NCBI GenBank assembly: GCA_037142875.1
Contig: JBAWZV010000004.1
Location: 1-64,000 of the forward strand
Reading direction: 5' to 3'
DNA length: 64,000 nt
Source: PALSA-600 sp037142875
GTDB lineage: Bacteria > Actinomycetota > Thermoleophilia > Gaiellales > Gaiellaceae
Shown here one piece after another: positions 1-9,505 of the stretch (positions within the stretch are counted from its first letter, which is position 1; each line of letters begins with the position of its first letter). The notes beneath the pieces were generated by a model that did no database searches, had not been told where the DNA came from, and was given only the letters and a program-made list of their open reading frames with translations. The position numbers were made by a program, and so were the translations under genes.

Positions 1-263
1 CGGACGAGGTCGCCGAGACGGGCGAGCACGAGGAGCGCGACAGTGCCGGCGACCACCGCCGCGGCGAGCGACGGCCCGTCACGAAGGCGCTGCACGACGA
101 GCGCGATCGGGACAGATACGAGGGCGGCCCCGAGAAGCACGATCCGGGCCAACGCGACCGGATGTGTACCGGTCAGCGTCGATGCTGCGATGACGGCAAG
201 AGCCAGCAGGGACTGCATGCGCGCGGCGTTGCGGCGGACAGACGTCAGAGGGGTGTTCGTCAT
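1..263 (-). CDS. Partial membrane protein, unknown function
   Basis: The gene runs off the left edge, so only the first 87 codons are visible. From the ATG at 263 the peptide has three hydrophobic stretches (about residues 17-32, 37-58 and 66-82) separated by short basic or charged turns, as in a multi-pass inner-membrane protein or the membrane part of a sensor. No family motif is present in the visible part and no function can be named. It is divergent from the secreted-protein gene at 389. Confidence 0.55.
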   Translation of the reverse strand, partial: MTNTPLTSVRRNAARMQSLLALAVIAASTLTGTHPVALARIVLLGAALVSVPIALVVQRLRDGPSLAAAVVAGTVALLVLARLGDLV

Positions 264-376
264 TGCCACTGGCAATACGGAGAGCGACCCGGAACGGTTT
301 TGGAGACGCGCTCGACGCGACGATGACCGACGGCAAGGTGATGCTGGCTAGCGGCGGCGACCGGTAGGCCACTCGC

Positions 377-382
377 TAGAAT
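377..382 (+). promoter_or_regulatory. -10 box TAGAAT of a leaderless promoter
   Basis: TAGAAT ends 6 nt before the GTG at 389. This places the transcription start at or next to the start codon. No -35 match is visible. Confidence 0.5.
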
Positions 383-388
383 TTCGAC

Positions 389-811
389 GTGTCCAGGAAC
401 CTCGCAAGCGTCGTAGTCTTTGCGGGTGCGGCCCTGCTGCTTGCAGCCGCGAGCTCAGCGGCATCACGTCAGGCCCTCTCAACCTGCAGCACGAAGAGCC
501 TCGTTCCCTCGTCCTCGTCGGGATACCACGTCGTCAGCGTTCAGGCCCAGGCGCTCTCGTGTCAGAAGGCCCGCGCGGTTGCGACGCAGGTCGCGTCTCA
601 GCTGATCCACGGCAAGCCGATCAGCGTGCCGGGCGTGAACGGGTTCGGTATGTCGACGCAGACCTGCACCGGCTGCGCGCCCAGAACGGAGGTCTCGCTG
701 ACCTACCCGTCGGGCGCGAAGGTCACGATCGTCGTGACCGGCCCCGGACGCTCGTCGTCACCCGCGCCGGCTCCCGGGTCGAACTCGGGGAGCGGCACCG
801 TTACGCTCTGA
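389..811 (+). CDS. Small secreted protein, unknown function
   Basis: 140 residues from a GTG. Residues 1-25 form a signal peptide (hydrophobic core, then Ala-Ala-Ser-Ser-Ala-Ala), so the protein is probably exported. The mature part has two pairs of cysteines (a Cys-Ser-Thr near the N-terminus and a Cys-x-x-Cys at about residue 93), which could form disulfides outside the cell. It ends in a Ser/Pro/Gly-rich tail. No Shine-Dalgarno sequence precedes the start, and the -10 box at 377 suggests a leaderless message. It overlaps the convergent acyl-CoA dehydrogenase by 11 bp. I do not recognise the family. Confidence 0.65.
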   Translation: MSRNLASVVVFAGAALLLAAASSAASRQALSTCSTKSLVPSSSSGYHVVSVQAQALSCQKARAVATQVASQLIHGKPISVPGVNGFGMSTQTCTGCAPRTEVSLTYPSGAKVTIVVTGPGRSSSPAPAPGSNSGSGTVTL

Positions 812-1985
812 CGTCGCCGAACAGGAACGACCGCTGCTCTCGCAGCATCTCGCGTGCGATCACGAGCCGCTGGATCTGGTTCGTCCCCTCGTAGATCTGG
901 GTGATCTTCGCGTCGCGCATCATCCGCTCCACGGGGTACTCGGTGATGTAGCCGTAGCCGCCGAGCACCTGGACGGCGTCTGTCGTCACGGCCATCGCGG
1001 TGTCGGTGCAGAAGAGCTTCGTCATGGCAGAGTACTTCGTCAGCTCCGGCCCCTCTACACCAGCGTCGATCATGCCTCCGCAGGTGTAGAGAAGCCCACG
1101 AGCAGCCTCGCACCGGGTCTCCATATCGGCGAGCATCCCGGCGATCAGCTGGTGGTGCGCGATCGGCTGCCCCATCGTCTCGCGGGTCTTGGCGTACTCG
1201 AGCGCATAGTCGGTCGCGCCCTGCGCGAGCCCGAGCCCCTGCGCTGCGATCGCCGGGCGGGAGCGATCGAGGATGCGCATCGCGAGCCGGAAGCCGTCGC
1301 CCTCCCCGCCGAGGAGGTTCGCGGCCGGAATCCGACACTCGTCGAGAAACAGCTCCCCCGTTGTCGAGCCCCTGATCCCCATCTTCGGCTCGATCCGTCC
1401 CACTTCGAACCCGGGGGTTCCTGACTCGACGAGGAACGCCGAGACGCCCCTGCCACCGGCCTCGGGGTCGGTCTTCGCAAACACGACGGTGAGGTTGGCG
1501 ACCCCGGCGTTCGTGATGAAGCGCTTGGAGCCGTTCAGGACGTACTCCTCCCCTTCCTGGCGTGCAACCGTCACCATCGCCGCCGCGTCGGAGCCAGACC
1601 CGGCCTCGGTAAGCGCGTAGGCCCCGATCCACTCGCCGCTTGCGAGAAGCGGCAGGTAGCGCGCCTGCTGCGCATCGCTCCCGTTCAGACGCACCGCGAG
1701 GGAGGCGAGCTCCTGCACGGCAAGCAGCAGGCCGCTCGTTGCGCAGACCCGGGAGATCTCCTCGATCGCAACGAGCATCGTGAGCGTCCCCGCTCCGACG
1801 CCGCCAAACACCTCCTCGGTCGACAGGCCGAAGAGACCGTTCTCGCGGAAGACCTCGACGACGTCCCACGGAAACTCGGCCGACTTGTCGATCTCATGGG
1901 CGCGCGGCGCGACGTGCTCACGCACGAGGACCCGCACGAGGTCACGAATCTCGCGCTGCTCGGCCGTCAGGGCATCGTGCGGCAC
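801..1985 (-). CDS. Acyl-CoA dehydrogenase
   Basis: FAD enzyme that oxidises an acyl-CoA to the 2-enoyl-CoA and passes electrons to ETF in fatty-acid or branched-chain amino-acid breakdown. The 394 residues match the family length. Visible are the FAD/substrate loop LTEAGSGSDAA (from about residue 127), the GGYGYITEYPVER segment, and the C-terminal YEGTNQIQR motif, where Glu366 sits at the position of the catalytic base of the short/medium-chain enzymes. The chain length of the substrate cannot be read. The gene is monocistronic. Its GTG start has a -10 box TAGACT 6 nt upstream, so the message is probably leaderless. Confidence 0.93.
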   Translation of the reverse strand: MPHDALTAEQREIRDLVRVLVREHVAPRAHEIDKSAEFPWDVVEVFRENGLFGLSTEEVFGGVGAGTLTMLVAIEEISRVCATSGLLLAVQELASLAVRLNGSDAQQARYLPLLASGEWIGAYALTEAGSGSDAAAMVTVARQEGEEYVLNGSKRFITNAGVANLTVVFAKTDPEAGGRGVSAFLVESGTPGFEVGRIEPKMGIRGSTTGELFLDECRIPAANLLGGEGDGFRLAMRILDRSRPAIAAQGLGLAQGATDYALEYAKTRETMGQPIAHHQLIAGMLADMETRCEAARGLLYTCGGMIDAGVEGPELTKYSAMTKLFCTDTAMAVTTDAVQVLGGYGYITEYPVERMMRDAKITQIYEGTNQIQRLVIAREMLREQRSFLFGDVRA

Positions 1986-1991
1986 CGCTTC

Positions 1992-1997
1992 AGTCTA
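1992..1997 (-). promoter_or_regulatory. -10 box TAGACT, acyl-CoA dehydrogenase gene
   Basis: TAGACT on the minus strand, 6 nt upstream of the GTG at 1985. Confidence 0.5.
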
Positions 1998-2023
1998 GAA
2001 CCGTTTGCGCCGATACCCGAGCC

Positions 2024-2116
2024 ATGCTCATTCAACTTCGTGCCGCCGCACTCTCGCTGGCGGCCCTCGTCGTCGCCTCGGGGGCCTTCGGCCTCCTCCT
2101 GCTCGCCTCGCGGTAG
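2024..2116 (+). CDS. Possible 30-residue single-span membrane peptide
   Basis: An ATG-to-TAG frame in the gap between the divergent start at 1985 and the stop of the exporter gene at 2117. It would encode two charged or polar N-terminal residues followed by about 20 hydrophobic residues and a final Arg. The composition is that of a single transmembrane helix, but there is no clear ribosome binding site or -10 box and the frame is short. It may be chance. Confidence 0.25.
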   Translation: MLIQLRAAALSLAALVVASGAFGLLLLASR

Positions 2117-2740
2117 CTAGCGCGACTCGACGGCGAGCCGCAGCCCGAGACCGATCATCACGCTCGCAGTGACCCGCTCGATCCTTGTCGGCCAGCGGCT
2201 CTCGGCAAACGCCGACCGTGCCCGTGTCACAACCAGGGCAATCACCGAGAACCACACCAGGTCGAGTGCCACGATCAGGCACGCCATGCCGATGGCCTTC
2301 CCGAACTCGGCGTGCCCACTCGAAAGAAACTGCGGGAACAGCGCGACGAAGAAGACGGCCAGCTTGGGGTTCGCGAAGCTCGTCACGAGCCCATCGCGGA
2401 ACGCGTTGTGAGCCCGATCCGAACCGGGATCGAGCGCCGGCTCACCGCGACGCGTGCGAAGGAACGTCTGCACACCGAGCGCGACGAGCACGACGCCGCC
2501 TGCAACCTTGAGCACGACGAACGCGAGTTCCGACGCGGCGACGAGCGCCGAGATTCCGACCGCAGAGGCCGCCCCCCAGAACAGCACGCCTGTCGCATTC
2601 CCGAGGGTCGTGCGCAGCGCGCTGCGACGCCCACCCCGCAGAGCGCTCCGAATCACGAGCGCGGTCGCAGGCCCCGGAGTAAGGACGACGAGGACGGCGA
2701 CACCCGCGAAGACGAGCAGTCCGTGCACACGACCATTCAA
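2117..2740 (-). CDS. LysE/RhtB-family amino-acid exporter
   Basis: Inner-membrane exporter of the LysE/RhtB superfamily (homoserine, threonine, lysine or similar efflux; the substrate is not readable). The 207 residues carry the family signature LTPGP at residues 20-24 in the first helix, the following GGRRSALRTTLGNATG loop, the FANPKLAVFF segment in the middle of the protein and about six hydrophobic helices. The TTG at 2740 gives the longest frame. The GTG at 2728 (MHGLLVFAG) is an equally good start. The gene is divergent from the amidohydrolase gene, with only about 20 bp between them, so their promoters must overlap. Confidence 0.9.
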   Translation of the reverse strand: MNGRVHGLLVFAGVAVLVVLTPGPATALVIRSALRGGRRSALRTTLGNATGVLFWGAASAVGISALVAASELAFVVLKVAGGVVLVALGVQTFLRTRRGEPALDPGSDRAHNAFRDGLVTSFANPKLAVFFVALFPQFLSSGHAEFGKAIGMACLIVALDLVWFSVIALVVTRARSAFAESRWPTRIERVTASVMIGLGLRLAVESR

Positions 2741-2747
2741 GCAGGCC

Positions 2748-2753
2748 TAGATT
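2748..2753 (+). promoter_or_regulatory. -10 box TAGATT, amidohydrolase gene
   Basis: TAGATT is 7 nt before the GTG at 2761, which supports that start over the in-frame TTG at 2752. Confidence 0.5.
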
Positions 2754-2760
2754 GTCGGTC

Positions 2761-4281
2761 GTGATCCTCGCAAACGGCCTGATCCGGACGATGGACCCGC
2801 AGATCCCCGTGCAACGCGCGCTGGCGATCGCGGGGGGTACGATCGCGGGCGGCGTCGGCGTCCACGAGACCGCTCTCCCCTCGCCCGACACGGTCGATCT
2901 CGGCGGACGAACGGTCGTGCCGGGATTCAGCGACGCTCACGTCCACTTTCCGAGCTGGTCACTGATGCAGCGCCAGACCGCGCTTGACGGGTGCCGCTCG
3001 CTCGACGAGGCTCTTGCGCGCATCGCGGCGGCTCCCCGCGAGCCGAGCCGGATCCTGCGCGGCTGGGGCTGGCGAAGCGGCGACTGGTACGGATCTGTGG
3101 AGCCGACAAGGGAAGCCCTTGATGCGGTCACCGGCGACGTCCCTGCCGCCATGCTCGCGAAGGACTACCACTCGCTCTGGCTCAACTCGGCCGCCCTCGC
3201 CCTGGCAGGCGGCGACCTGGACGTCCCGGGCGGCGTCGTCGAGCGCGACGCTGGCGGCCAACCGACCGGCGTGTTGCGGGAGGAGTCGGCGTGGCGGTTC
3301 AAGGAGCTGTATCTAAAGGTGTCCGACAGCGAGTACCTCGACGCGATGCGCCACGGCATCCGGCTTGCGAACGCGCGCGGCGTGACCTCCGTCCACGACA
3401 AGGACGGCTGGCTCGGAGCGCTGCGACTGTGGCAGTCGCTCGAGGCGGCCGGGTCGCTCACCCTCCGGGTCTGGCAGTCCCTCCCCCACGCGATGCTTGA
3501 CGCACTCACCGAGGTCGGGCTTCGCTCGGGGTTCGGGAGCTCGCTCGTGCGCGTCGGGTACCTGAAGGCATTCATGGACGGCACGCTCGGGTCGGGCACG
3601 GCGCTGATGCTCGACGGATCGGGCGTCGCGATCGCAAGCCCCGCCGAGCTGGCGGACATCATCCTTCGAGGCGCCGCCGTCGGCCTGCCCGTGTCTGTCC
3701 ACGCGATCGGTGATCGCGCAAACCGCGACGCCCTCGACGCGTTTGAGGAGACGCGCGCAGTCTGGGCACCGCTCGGGCTCCGACACAGAATCGAGCACGC
3801 CCAGCTCGTCGCCCCCGAGGACATCGCTCGCTTCGCAGCACTCGGAGTCGCGTGCTCGGTGCAGCTCTCGCACGCCCCATCCGATCGTGACCTCGCAGAC
3901 CGCTTCTGGGGTGCGACCACGTCGCGGCCCTACGCGTACCGCTCGCTCCTCGCAGCGGGTGCTCTGGTCGCCAACGGCTCCGACGCGCCGATCGAGGAAC
4001 TCGACCCGCTCGCCGGGATCCGCGCCGGTGTACGCCGCACGAGCGACGAGCGCCCCCCGTGGCACCCGGACGAGGCGCTCACCGTCCAGGAGGCCTTCGA
4101 GGCGACCACGGTCGCTCCCGCCTGGCTCTGCGGCGACGAACGACGTCGCGGCCGTCTGATCCCCGGCCACGCCGCGGATCTCGTCGTGCTCGACCGCGAC
4201 CCGTGGGATGATCTCGACGCCCGGGTTGTCGCGACGATGGTGGCGGGTCGGTGGGTCTTCAACCCACCGCCGTGGGACTGA
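2761..4281 (+). CDS. Metal-dependent amidohydrolase (YtcJ-like, amidohydrolase 3 family)
   Basis: Hydrolase of the TIM-barrel amidohydrolase superfamily, about 506 residues. The N-terminal beta-sandwich is followed by the metal motif DAHVHFP (His60 and His62 from this start), SVHAIGDRANRDALDAFE in the middle, HRIEHAQ after it, and GSDAPIEELDPLAGI near the C-terminus holding the last metal Asp. YtcJ-like members act on N-formyl or cyclic amide bonds and are poorly defined, so the substrate is unknown. The -10 box TAGATT lies 7 nt before the GTG at 2761. A TTG start at 2752 would fall inside that box, so 2761 is chosen. Confidence 0.88.
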   Translation: MILANGLIRTMDPQIPVQRALAIAGGTIAGGVGVHETALPSPDTVDLGGRTVVPGFSDAHVHFPSWSLMQRQTALDGCRSLDEALARIAAAPREPSRILRGWGWRSGDWYGSVEPTREALDAVTGDVPAAMLAKDYHSLWLNSAALALAGGDLDVPGGVVERDAGGQPTGVLREESAWRFKELYLKVSDSEYLDAMRHGIRLANARGVTSVHDKDGWLGALRLWQSLEAAGSLTLRVWQSLPHAMLDALTEVGLRSGFGSSLVRVGYLKAFMDGTLGSGTALMLDGSGVAIASPAELADIILRGAAVGLPVSVHAIGDRANRDALDAFEETRAVWAPLGLRHRIEHAQLVAPEDIARFAALGVACSVQLSHAPSDRDLADRFWGATTSRPYAYRSLLAAGALVANGSDAPIEELDPLAGIRAGVRRTSDERPPWHPDEALTVQEAFEATTVAPAWLCGDERRRGRLIPGHAADLVVLDRDPWDDLDARVVATMVAGRWVFNPPPWD

Positions 4282-4312
4282 GCGCGAGCGATCCCCGCAC
4301 GCGCCGACCGTC

Positions 4313-5041
4313 CTAGCGGCGGCGACGGGTACGGCCGGGCCGTTCAGGGACGTCCGTGCCTTCGAGGATCGCACGCGGCACCTCGTCGGTCAGCCAGCGA
4401 GCAAGCGCGTCGTTCTCGATCGCCCGCACTGCCGCGCTGAAGCCGACCGCCCGCACTCGTGGCGAGTGAGCGTCACTTGCAATCGAGTGAGCGAGCCCGA
4501 GATCGAGGAGGCGAAACGACGTCGCCCGAGCCTCGTCACCGAGGCGGCCATCGACCGAGGCGGCCGTGAGCTGGATCAGCCCTCCCGCGTCGACGACGTC
4601 GGCCACGATCTCGGGCTTGTCCTGGACAACCGGGTTGCGCTCGGGGTGCGCGAGCACCATCGTGAAACCGTCGGCCCGGAGCCGTTCGATCCGCTCGGGA
4701 AAGTCGGTCGGCCAGGAGAAGTACGGCGTCTCGACGAGGAGATACGCCGGGTTCCCTGCGAGACCAAAGCGGCGCAGCTCCGAAGCAGGGCGCGCGAGCT
4801 CCGCGATTGCGATCTCACCGCCTGCAACAACGTGGATCATGTCTCCGACCGCTGCCCGCACGTCCGCGAGCGTGGCCTCCATCTGCGCCGGTGCCGTCGG
4901 GAAGTCGTCCCGAACGTGCGGTGTCGCCGCGATCACCTCGACGCCGTCCTCCGCGGCAGCCCAGCAGATGCGGATCGACTCCTTGATGTCCACGGCCCCG
5001 TCGTCGATCCCCGGGAGGACGTGGCTGTGGAGGTCGATCAC
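4313..5041 (-). CDS. PHP-family tyrosine phosphatase (CpsB/YwqE-like)
   Basis: Mn-dependent phosphatase of the polymerase-and-histidinol-phosphatase fold. In Gram-positives, relatives dephosphorylate the tyrosine kinase that controls polysaccharide export. The first metal motif LHSHVLPGIDDG holds His5 and His7, ATPHVRDDF gives the next ligand, GGEI a Glu, LAHPERN another His, and IASDAHS the last Asp-x-His pair. At 242 residues it is full length. No partner kinase or capsule gene is nearby, so the target is open. It follows the dipeptidase gene with a 4-bp ATGA overlap, which implies translational coupling. Confidence 0.85.
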   Translation of the reverse strand: MIDLHSHVLPGIDDGAVDIKESIRICWAAAEDGVEVIAATPHVRDDFPTAPAQMEATLADVRAAVGDMIHVVAGGEIAIAELARPASELRRFGLAGNPAYLLVETPYFSWPTDFPERIERLRADGFTMVLAHPERNPVVQDKPEIVADVVDAGGLIQLTAASVDGRLGDEARATSFRLLDLGLAHSIASDAHSPRVRAVGFSAAVRAIENDALARWLTDEVPRAILEGTDVPERPGRTRRRR

Positions 5042-6354
5042 AGAGCAGCGAGCTCGACGAACAGCTCGCGCGCCGTGGCAATCCCGAGAGGGACGTACTC
5101 CACGACCAGGCGCTCGTTCGGCGAGTGGATATTCGAGTCCGACAGCCCGAAGCCGGTGATGATCGTCGCGATCCCCTTGTCGGCAAGGGCGGGCACGATC
5201 GGCAGCGTGCCGCCTGAGCGGATCAGCGCCGGCCGGCGGCCGATCGTCCGCTCGAAGGCGACGAGCCCAAGCTGGATGACGCGCGAGTCGGGGGACATGA
5301 GCCCCGGCGGTGCAGCAGACAACTGCTCGATCTCCAGGGTGGCACCCGCCGGAACGGCCTCGCGCAGGAGCCGCTCGACCTCGGGAGCGATCTCCTCCAC
5401 ACGCTGGCCCGGCGCGAGCCTGATCGACAGGTTCGCGTGCGCGACGACGGGCAACACGGTCTTCTGCAGCTGCGGTGACCCCGACTCGACGCCGTTCACG
5501 TCGAGCGACGGCTCACCGAAGGTGCGGAGGTAGAACTCCTCGGCCGCCCGGGCGTCGGCGGGACTCGCGCCCTGTTCTGCGAGCTCGTCTGTTCCCAGCG
5601 GAAGCTGGCTCCAGCCAGCGAGCTCCTCGACGGTCGGTGCGACGATGCCCTTGCGCAGCGGCTCCGGGAGGCGGCCGTCACGGGCCAACACACCCGCGAG
5701 GGTCGTCGTGAGGGCGTGAATCGCGTTCATTGCGGCCCCGCCGTAGACCCCGGAGTGCAGGTCACGCGCGCCCGTACGAAGTGTCAGGTGGAAGTAGACG
5801 AGCCCACGCGTCGCGATGTTGAACGCCGGGACGCCCGGCTTGATCATGTCGCTGTCGAAGATCACGGCGCCGTCGGCGCCACGCTCATCGGCCTCGAGGA
5901 ACTCGACGATCGAGTGCCCGCCGGTCTCCTCCTCCCCGTCGCAGCAGAAGCGGATGTTCACCGGCAGGTCGCCGCTACGCGCGAGCTCACGAGCCGCTGC
6001 GAGGAGCATGTAGAGCTGGCCCTTGTCGTCGACTGTCCCGCGGCCGTAGAGGTAGCCGTCACGGATCGCGGGCTCGAACGGATCGCTCGCCCACAGCTCG
6101 ACCGGATCGGGCGGCTGCACGTCGAAGTGCCCGTACACGAGCACGGTCGGCGCGTCCGGGCGTGAGGAGCGGAACTCCGCGTCGACGATCGGCTGGCCGT
6201 TCCAGTCGATGAGCTGTGCCTCTCCGCCACCGGCGCAAATGAAGTCGCAGACCCACTCACCCGCCCGCTTGACGTCGTCAGCCCGTGCGGGATCGGCAGA
6301 GATGGAAGGAATCCGAAGGAACTCCGCGAGCTCGTCGAACCAGGAGTCGGTCAC
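5038..6354 (-). CDS. M20-family dipeptidase/deacylase
   Basis: Zinc peptidase of clan MH that cleaves dipeptides or N-acyl amino acids. The 438 residues carry the metal motif GHFDVQPPDP (His76, Asp78), GRGTVDDKGQ with the bridging Asp109, and the CDGEEETGG cluster (Glu141-143) with the catalytic Glu and a metal Glu. The dimerisation lid runs from about 190 to 310, and SGGTLPIVPAL and the C-terminal metal His (SDSNIHSPNE) follow. The GTG start has a -10 box TACACT 6 nt upstream (leaderless). It is the first gene of a two-gene operon with the PHP phosphatase. Confidence 0.9.
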   Translation of the reverse strand: MTDSWFDELAEFLRIPSISADPARADDVKRAGEWVCDFICAGGGEAQLIDWNGQPIVDAEFRSSRPDAPTVLVYGHFDVQPPDPVELWASDPFEPAIRDGYLYGRGTVDDKGQLYMLLAAARELARSGDLPVNIRFCCDGEEETGGHSIVEFLEADERGADGAVIFDSDMIKPGVPAFNIATRGLVYFHLTLRTGARDLHSGVYGGAAMNAIHALTTTLAGVLARDGRLPEPLRKGIVAPTVEELAGWSQLPLGTDELAEQGASPADARAAEEFYLRTFGEPSLDVNGVESGSPQLQKTVLPVVAHANLSIRLAPGQRVEEIAPEVERLLREAVPAGATLEIEQLSAAPPGLMSPDSRVIQLGLVAFERTIGRRPALIRSGGTLPIVPALADKGIATIITGFGLSDSNIHSPNERLVVEYVPLGIATARELFVELAAL

Positions 6355-6360
6355 ATGTCG

Positions 6361-6366
6361 AGTGTA
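6361..6366 (-). promoter_or_regulatory. -10 box TACACT, M20 dipeptidase operon
   Basis: TACACT on the minus strand, 6 nt before the GTG at 6354. Confidence 0.5.
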
Positions 6367-6414
6367 GAGAACTCGACTGGCCGATACCTCGGACTGAACG
6401 CTGCGCCGTTCGGG

Positions 6415-7392
<978 letters not shown>

Positions 7393-7460
7393 CCGCTGTT
7401 CCCCCTGTTACAGGGCTCCAACTCCGCCCTTCGCGCGGGAACTGTTGCAGTGCCATCGGA

Positions 7461-7479
7461 CGGAGCGGCACGCGCTCCG
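7461..7479 (-). terminator. Short GC-rich hairpin between TPR gene and sigma gene
   Basis: CGGAGCG and CGCTCCG form a 7-bp stem with a 5-base loop, just after the stop of the TPR gene and before the sigma gene. There is no T-run, so termination is only suggested. Confidence 0.3.
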
Positions 7480-7488
7480 CGAGGGGGC

Positions 7489-8289
7489 TCAGCCGGTTGT
7501 GGTCGTCGCGGCAGGCTTGCCGGTGAGCTTGTCGAGTAGGAACTGCGACGCGCGGCCCCGCTTGCTCGTTGCATCGATCGCTACTGCCTTCTTGAACTCG
7601 ATCACGGCCTGGTCGAACTGCCCTGTCCACACAAGCAGAAGTCCGATGTAGTAGCGCACGACCTGGCTCTGCGGGAACCGCTTCGTGAGAGGGCCGAGCC
7701 GTGAGAACGACGCGTTCAGATCACCCTTGTCGAAGTGGCCGACAGCGGCGGCAACCTGCGCCTGGTCATCGTTCGGCGTGAGCTTGGCTGCCTTGTCGAA
7801 GAGCTTCGAGGCGGAGCGCTGGTGGCCCTGCGCCTGGAGCTTCGTCCCTTCTTCGAGCAGGCCGGTCGGCGGCGTGGGCTCGAAGATCGGGTAGCCGATG
7901 TTGAACTGCGGGTGGAGGAAGTCGTCGGCCTGGATCTCGATCTGGGTGTCGCGCCCGAGGCTCTTGGCGCGCTCAAGGGCCGTCTGGGCGTCGAACGTGA
8001 ACCCCGACCACAGGAGAGCGATGCCGCGGTACAGATGGACGAGCGCGCTCTGGGGATACTGCTGCGCGAGACGCTGCATGGCGTCGATGCTGCCCTTGGG
8101 CCACGTCTCGTAGGCCGCTTCGATCGCTGCGCCTTCAGGGCCGGGCAGCGTCTTCGGTATCGGCGGCGTGCCCGACTGGACGGCCGGCTGGTGCGGCGTA
8201 TCCCGCGTCATGATCGTGATGCCAAGGACGGCAGACACGGCTGCTGCGGCCACCAAGAGCACGGCCACGAGTTGAACAGGTCGCGTCAT
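7489..8289 (-). CDS. Membrane-anchored TPR-like protein
   Basis: About 266 residues from the ATG at 8289. An N-terminal hydrophobic helix (residues 4-26) anchors or exports the protein. The rest shows helical repeats of tetratricopeptide type: one pair around a QYPQSALVHLYRGIALLW stretch, another near TPNDDQAQVAAAVGHFDKG, and a third near the end (FPQSQVVRYYIGLLLVWTG). Such repeats bind partner proteins, and none is identifiable here. The ATG at 8289 is preferred to a GTG at 8358 because a -10 box (TACCGT) lies 8 nt before it and the longer form would run into the divergent gene. Confidence 0.75.
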   Translation of the reverse strand: MTRPVQLVAVLLVAAAAVSAVLGITIMTRDTPHQPAVQSGTPPIPKTLPGPEGAAIEAAYETWPKGSIDAMQRLAQQYPQSALVHLYRGIALLWSGFTFDAQTALERAKSLGRDTQIEIQADDFLHPQFNIGYPIFEPTPPTGLLEEGTKLQAQGHQRSASKLFDKAAKLTPNDDQAQVAAAVGHFDKGDLNASFSRLGPLTKRFPQSQVVRYYIGLLLVWTGQFDQAVIEFKKAVAIDATSKRGRASQFLLDKLTGKPAATTTTG

Positions 8290-8297
8290 CTCCTGCC

Positions 8298-8303
8298 ACG
8301 GTA
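8298..8303 (-). promoter_or_regulatory. -10 box TACCGT, TPR gene
   Basis: TACCGT on the minus strand, 8 nt before the ATG at 8289. It decides between two possible starts. Confidence 0.4.
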
Positions 8304-8356
8304 GCGGGAATCGACTGGCGGGAATACCGCGTGGCGCTACTATCGTTTTTGAAGTC

Positions 8357-9505
8357 ATGCCGAGCTACAGGGAACTTCTCCAGAATGTGAAGAGCGCGAT
8401 CAGCGAGGTCGACGCGCGCGAAGCCCAGTCGATCGAGGGTGCGGCGTGGATTGACGTCCGCGAACCGGACGAGTGGCAGGAGGGGCACATCCCTGGCGCA
8501 GCGCACATCCCCCGCGGCAACCTCGAGTCACGCATCGAGGGCGTCGTCGCCGACCGCACGAAGCCCGTCGTCATCTACTGCGCCTCCGGCGCCCGCTCGG
8601 CGTTCGCCGCAAAGGCGCTCACCGAGCTCGGCTACGAGCGTCCCGTCTCGCTCATCGGCGGCATCGCCGACTGGAAGCGCAACGGGCACCCGATCGTCCT
8701 GCCACGCGTCCTCTCCCCCGAGCGCCGAGCGCGTTACGCGCGGCATCTCGCTATCCCGGAGATCGGGGAGGAAGGCCAGCTCAAGCTGCTCGAGTCGAGG
8801 ATCCTGATCCTCGGCGCGGGCGGCCTCGGATCACCCGTCGCCCTCTACCTTGCTGCGGCCGGCGTCGGCCACATCGGAATCATCGACGCCGACATCGTGG
8901 ACGAGTCGAACCTCCAACGGCAGATCGCGCACTCGCTGAACACCCTCGGAACGCCGAAGGTCGATAGCGCCAAGCGCGCGATCGAGGCGCTCAACCCGGA
9001 TGTCCAGGTTACGACCTACCGCGAGCGACTCACGACCGAGAACATCGACCGGATCCTTGATGACGGCTGGGAGATCGTCGTCGACGGAACCGACAACTTC
9101 CCGACCCGCTACCTGTTGAACGACGCGTCCGTGTGGCGCGGGATCCCGGTCGTGTACGGCGCGATCTATCGCTTCGACGGCCAGGTGAGCGTGTTCAAGC
9201 CGCATGAGGGACCGTGCTACCGCTGCCTGTTCCCCGAGCCGCCGCCGCCGGACCAGGCGCCGTCGTGCTCCGAGGGCGGTGTCCTCGGCGTCCTCCCCGG
9301 GATCGTCGGAACGCTACAGACGAACGAGGCGCTCAAGCTCGCAGTCGGGATCGGCGATCCGCTGATCGGACGGCTCCTGCTCATCGACGCGCTCCACGGC
9401 GAGTTCGACGAGGTCAAGATCCCGCGCAATCCGAACTGCCCGGTCTGCGGCGAGCATCCGACGATCACCGAGTACATCGACTACGTCGAGTTCTGCACGC
9501 GATGA
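8357..9505 (+). CDS. Rhodanese-ThiF fusion, sulfur-carrier activating and sulfurtransfer enzyme (MoeZ-like, domains reversed)
   Basis: Predicted to adenylate the C-terminus of the carrier encoded next door and to load it with sulfur as a thiocarboxylate. Residues 1-115 are a rhodanese domain with the active loop CASGAR (Cys75) carrying persulfide. Residues 120-382 are an E1/ThiF domain with the nucleotide loop GAGGLGSP (153-160), the R-Q pair in NLQRQI, Zn ligands CYRC (287, 290) and CPVC (361, 364), and Cys304 as candidate sulfur-transfer cysteine. Mycobacterial MoeZ has the same domains in the opposite order. It is the first gene of a four-gene operon whose stop overlaps the next start. A TACTAT -10 box lies 13 nt upstream of the ATG. 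Confidence 0.9.
   Translation: MPSYRELLQNVKSAISEVDAREAQSIEGAAWIDVREPDEWQEGHIPGAAHIPRGNLESRIEGVVADRTKPVVIYCASGARSAFAAKALTELGYERPVSLIGGIADWKRNGHPIVLPRVLSPERRARYARHLAIPEIGEEGQLKLLESRILILGAGGLGSPVALYLAAAGVGHIGIIDADIVDESNLQRQIAHSLNTLGTPKVDSAKRAIEALNPDVQVTTYRERLTTENIDRILDDGWEIVVDGTDNFPTRYLLNDASVWRGIPVVYGAIYRFDGQVSVFKPHEGPCYRCLFPEPPPPDQAPSCSEGGVLGVLPGIVGTLQTNEALKLAVGIGDPLIGRLLLIDALHGEFDEVKIPRNPNCPVCGEHPTITEYIDYVEFCTR

Noticed and set aside
2752..2760. TTG start for the amidohydrolase
   Set aside because: It lies within the -10 box TAGATT; the GTG at 2761 is at the right distance for a leaderless start.
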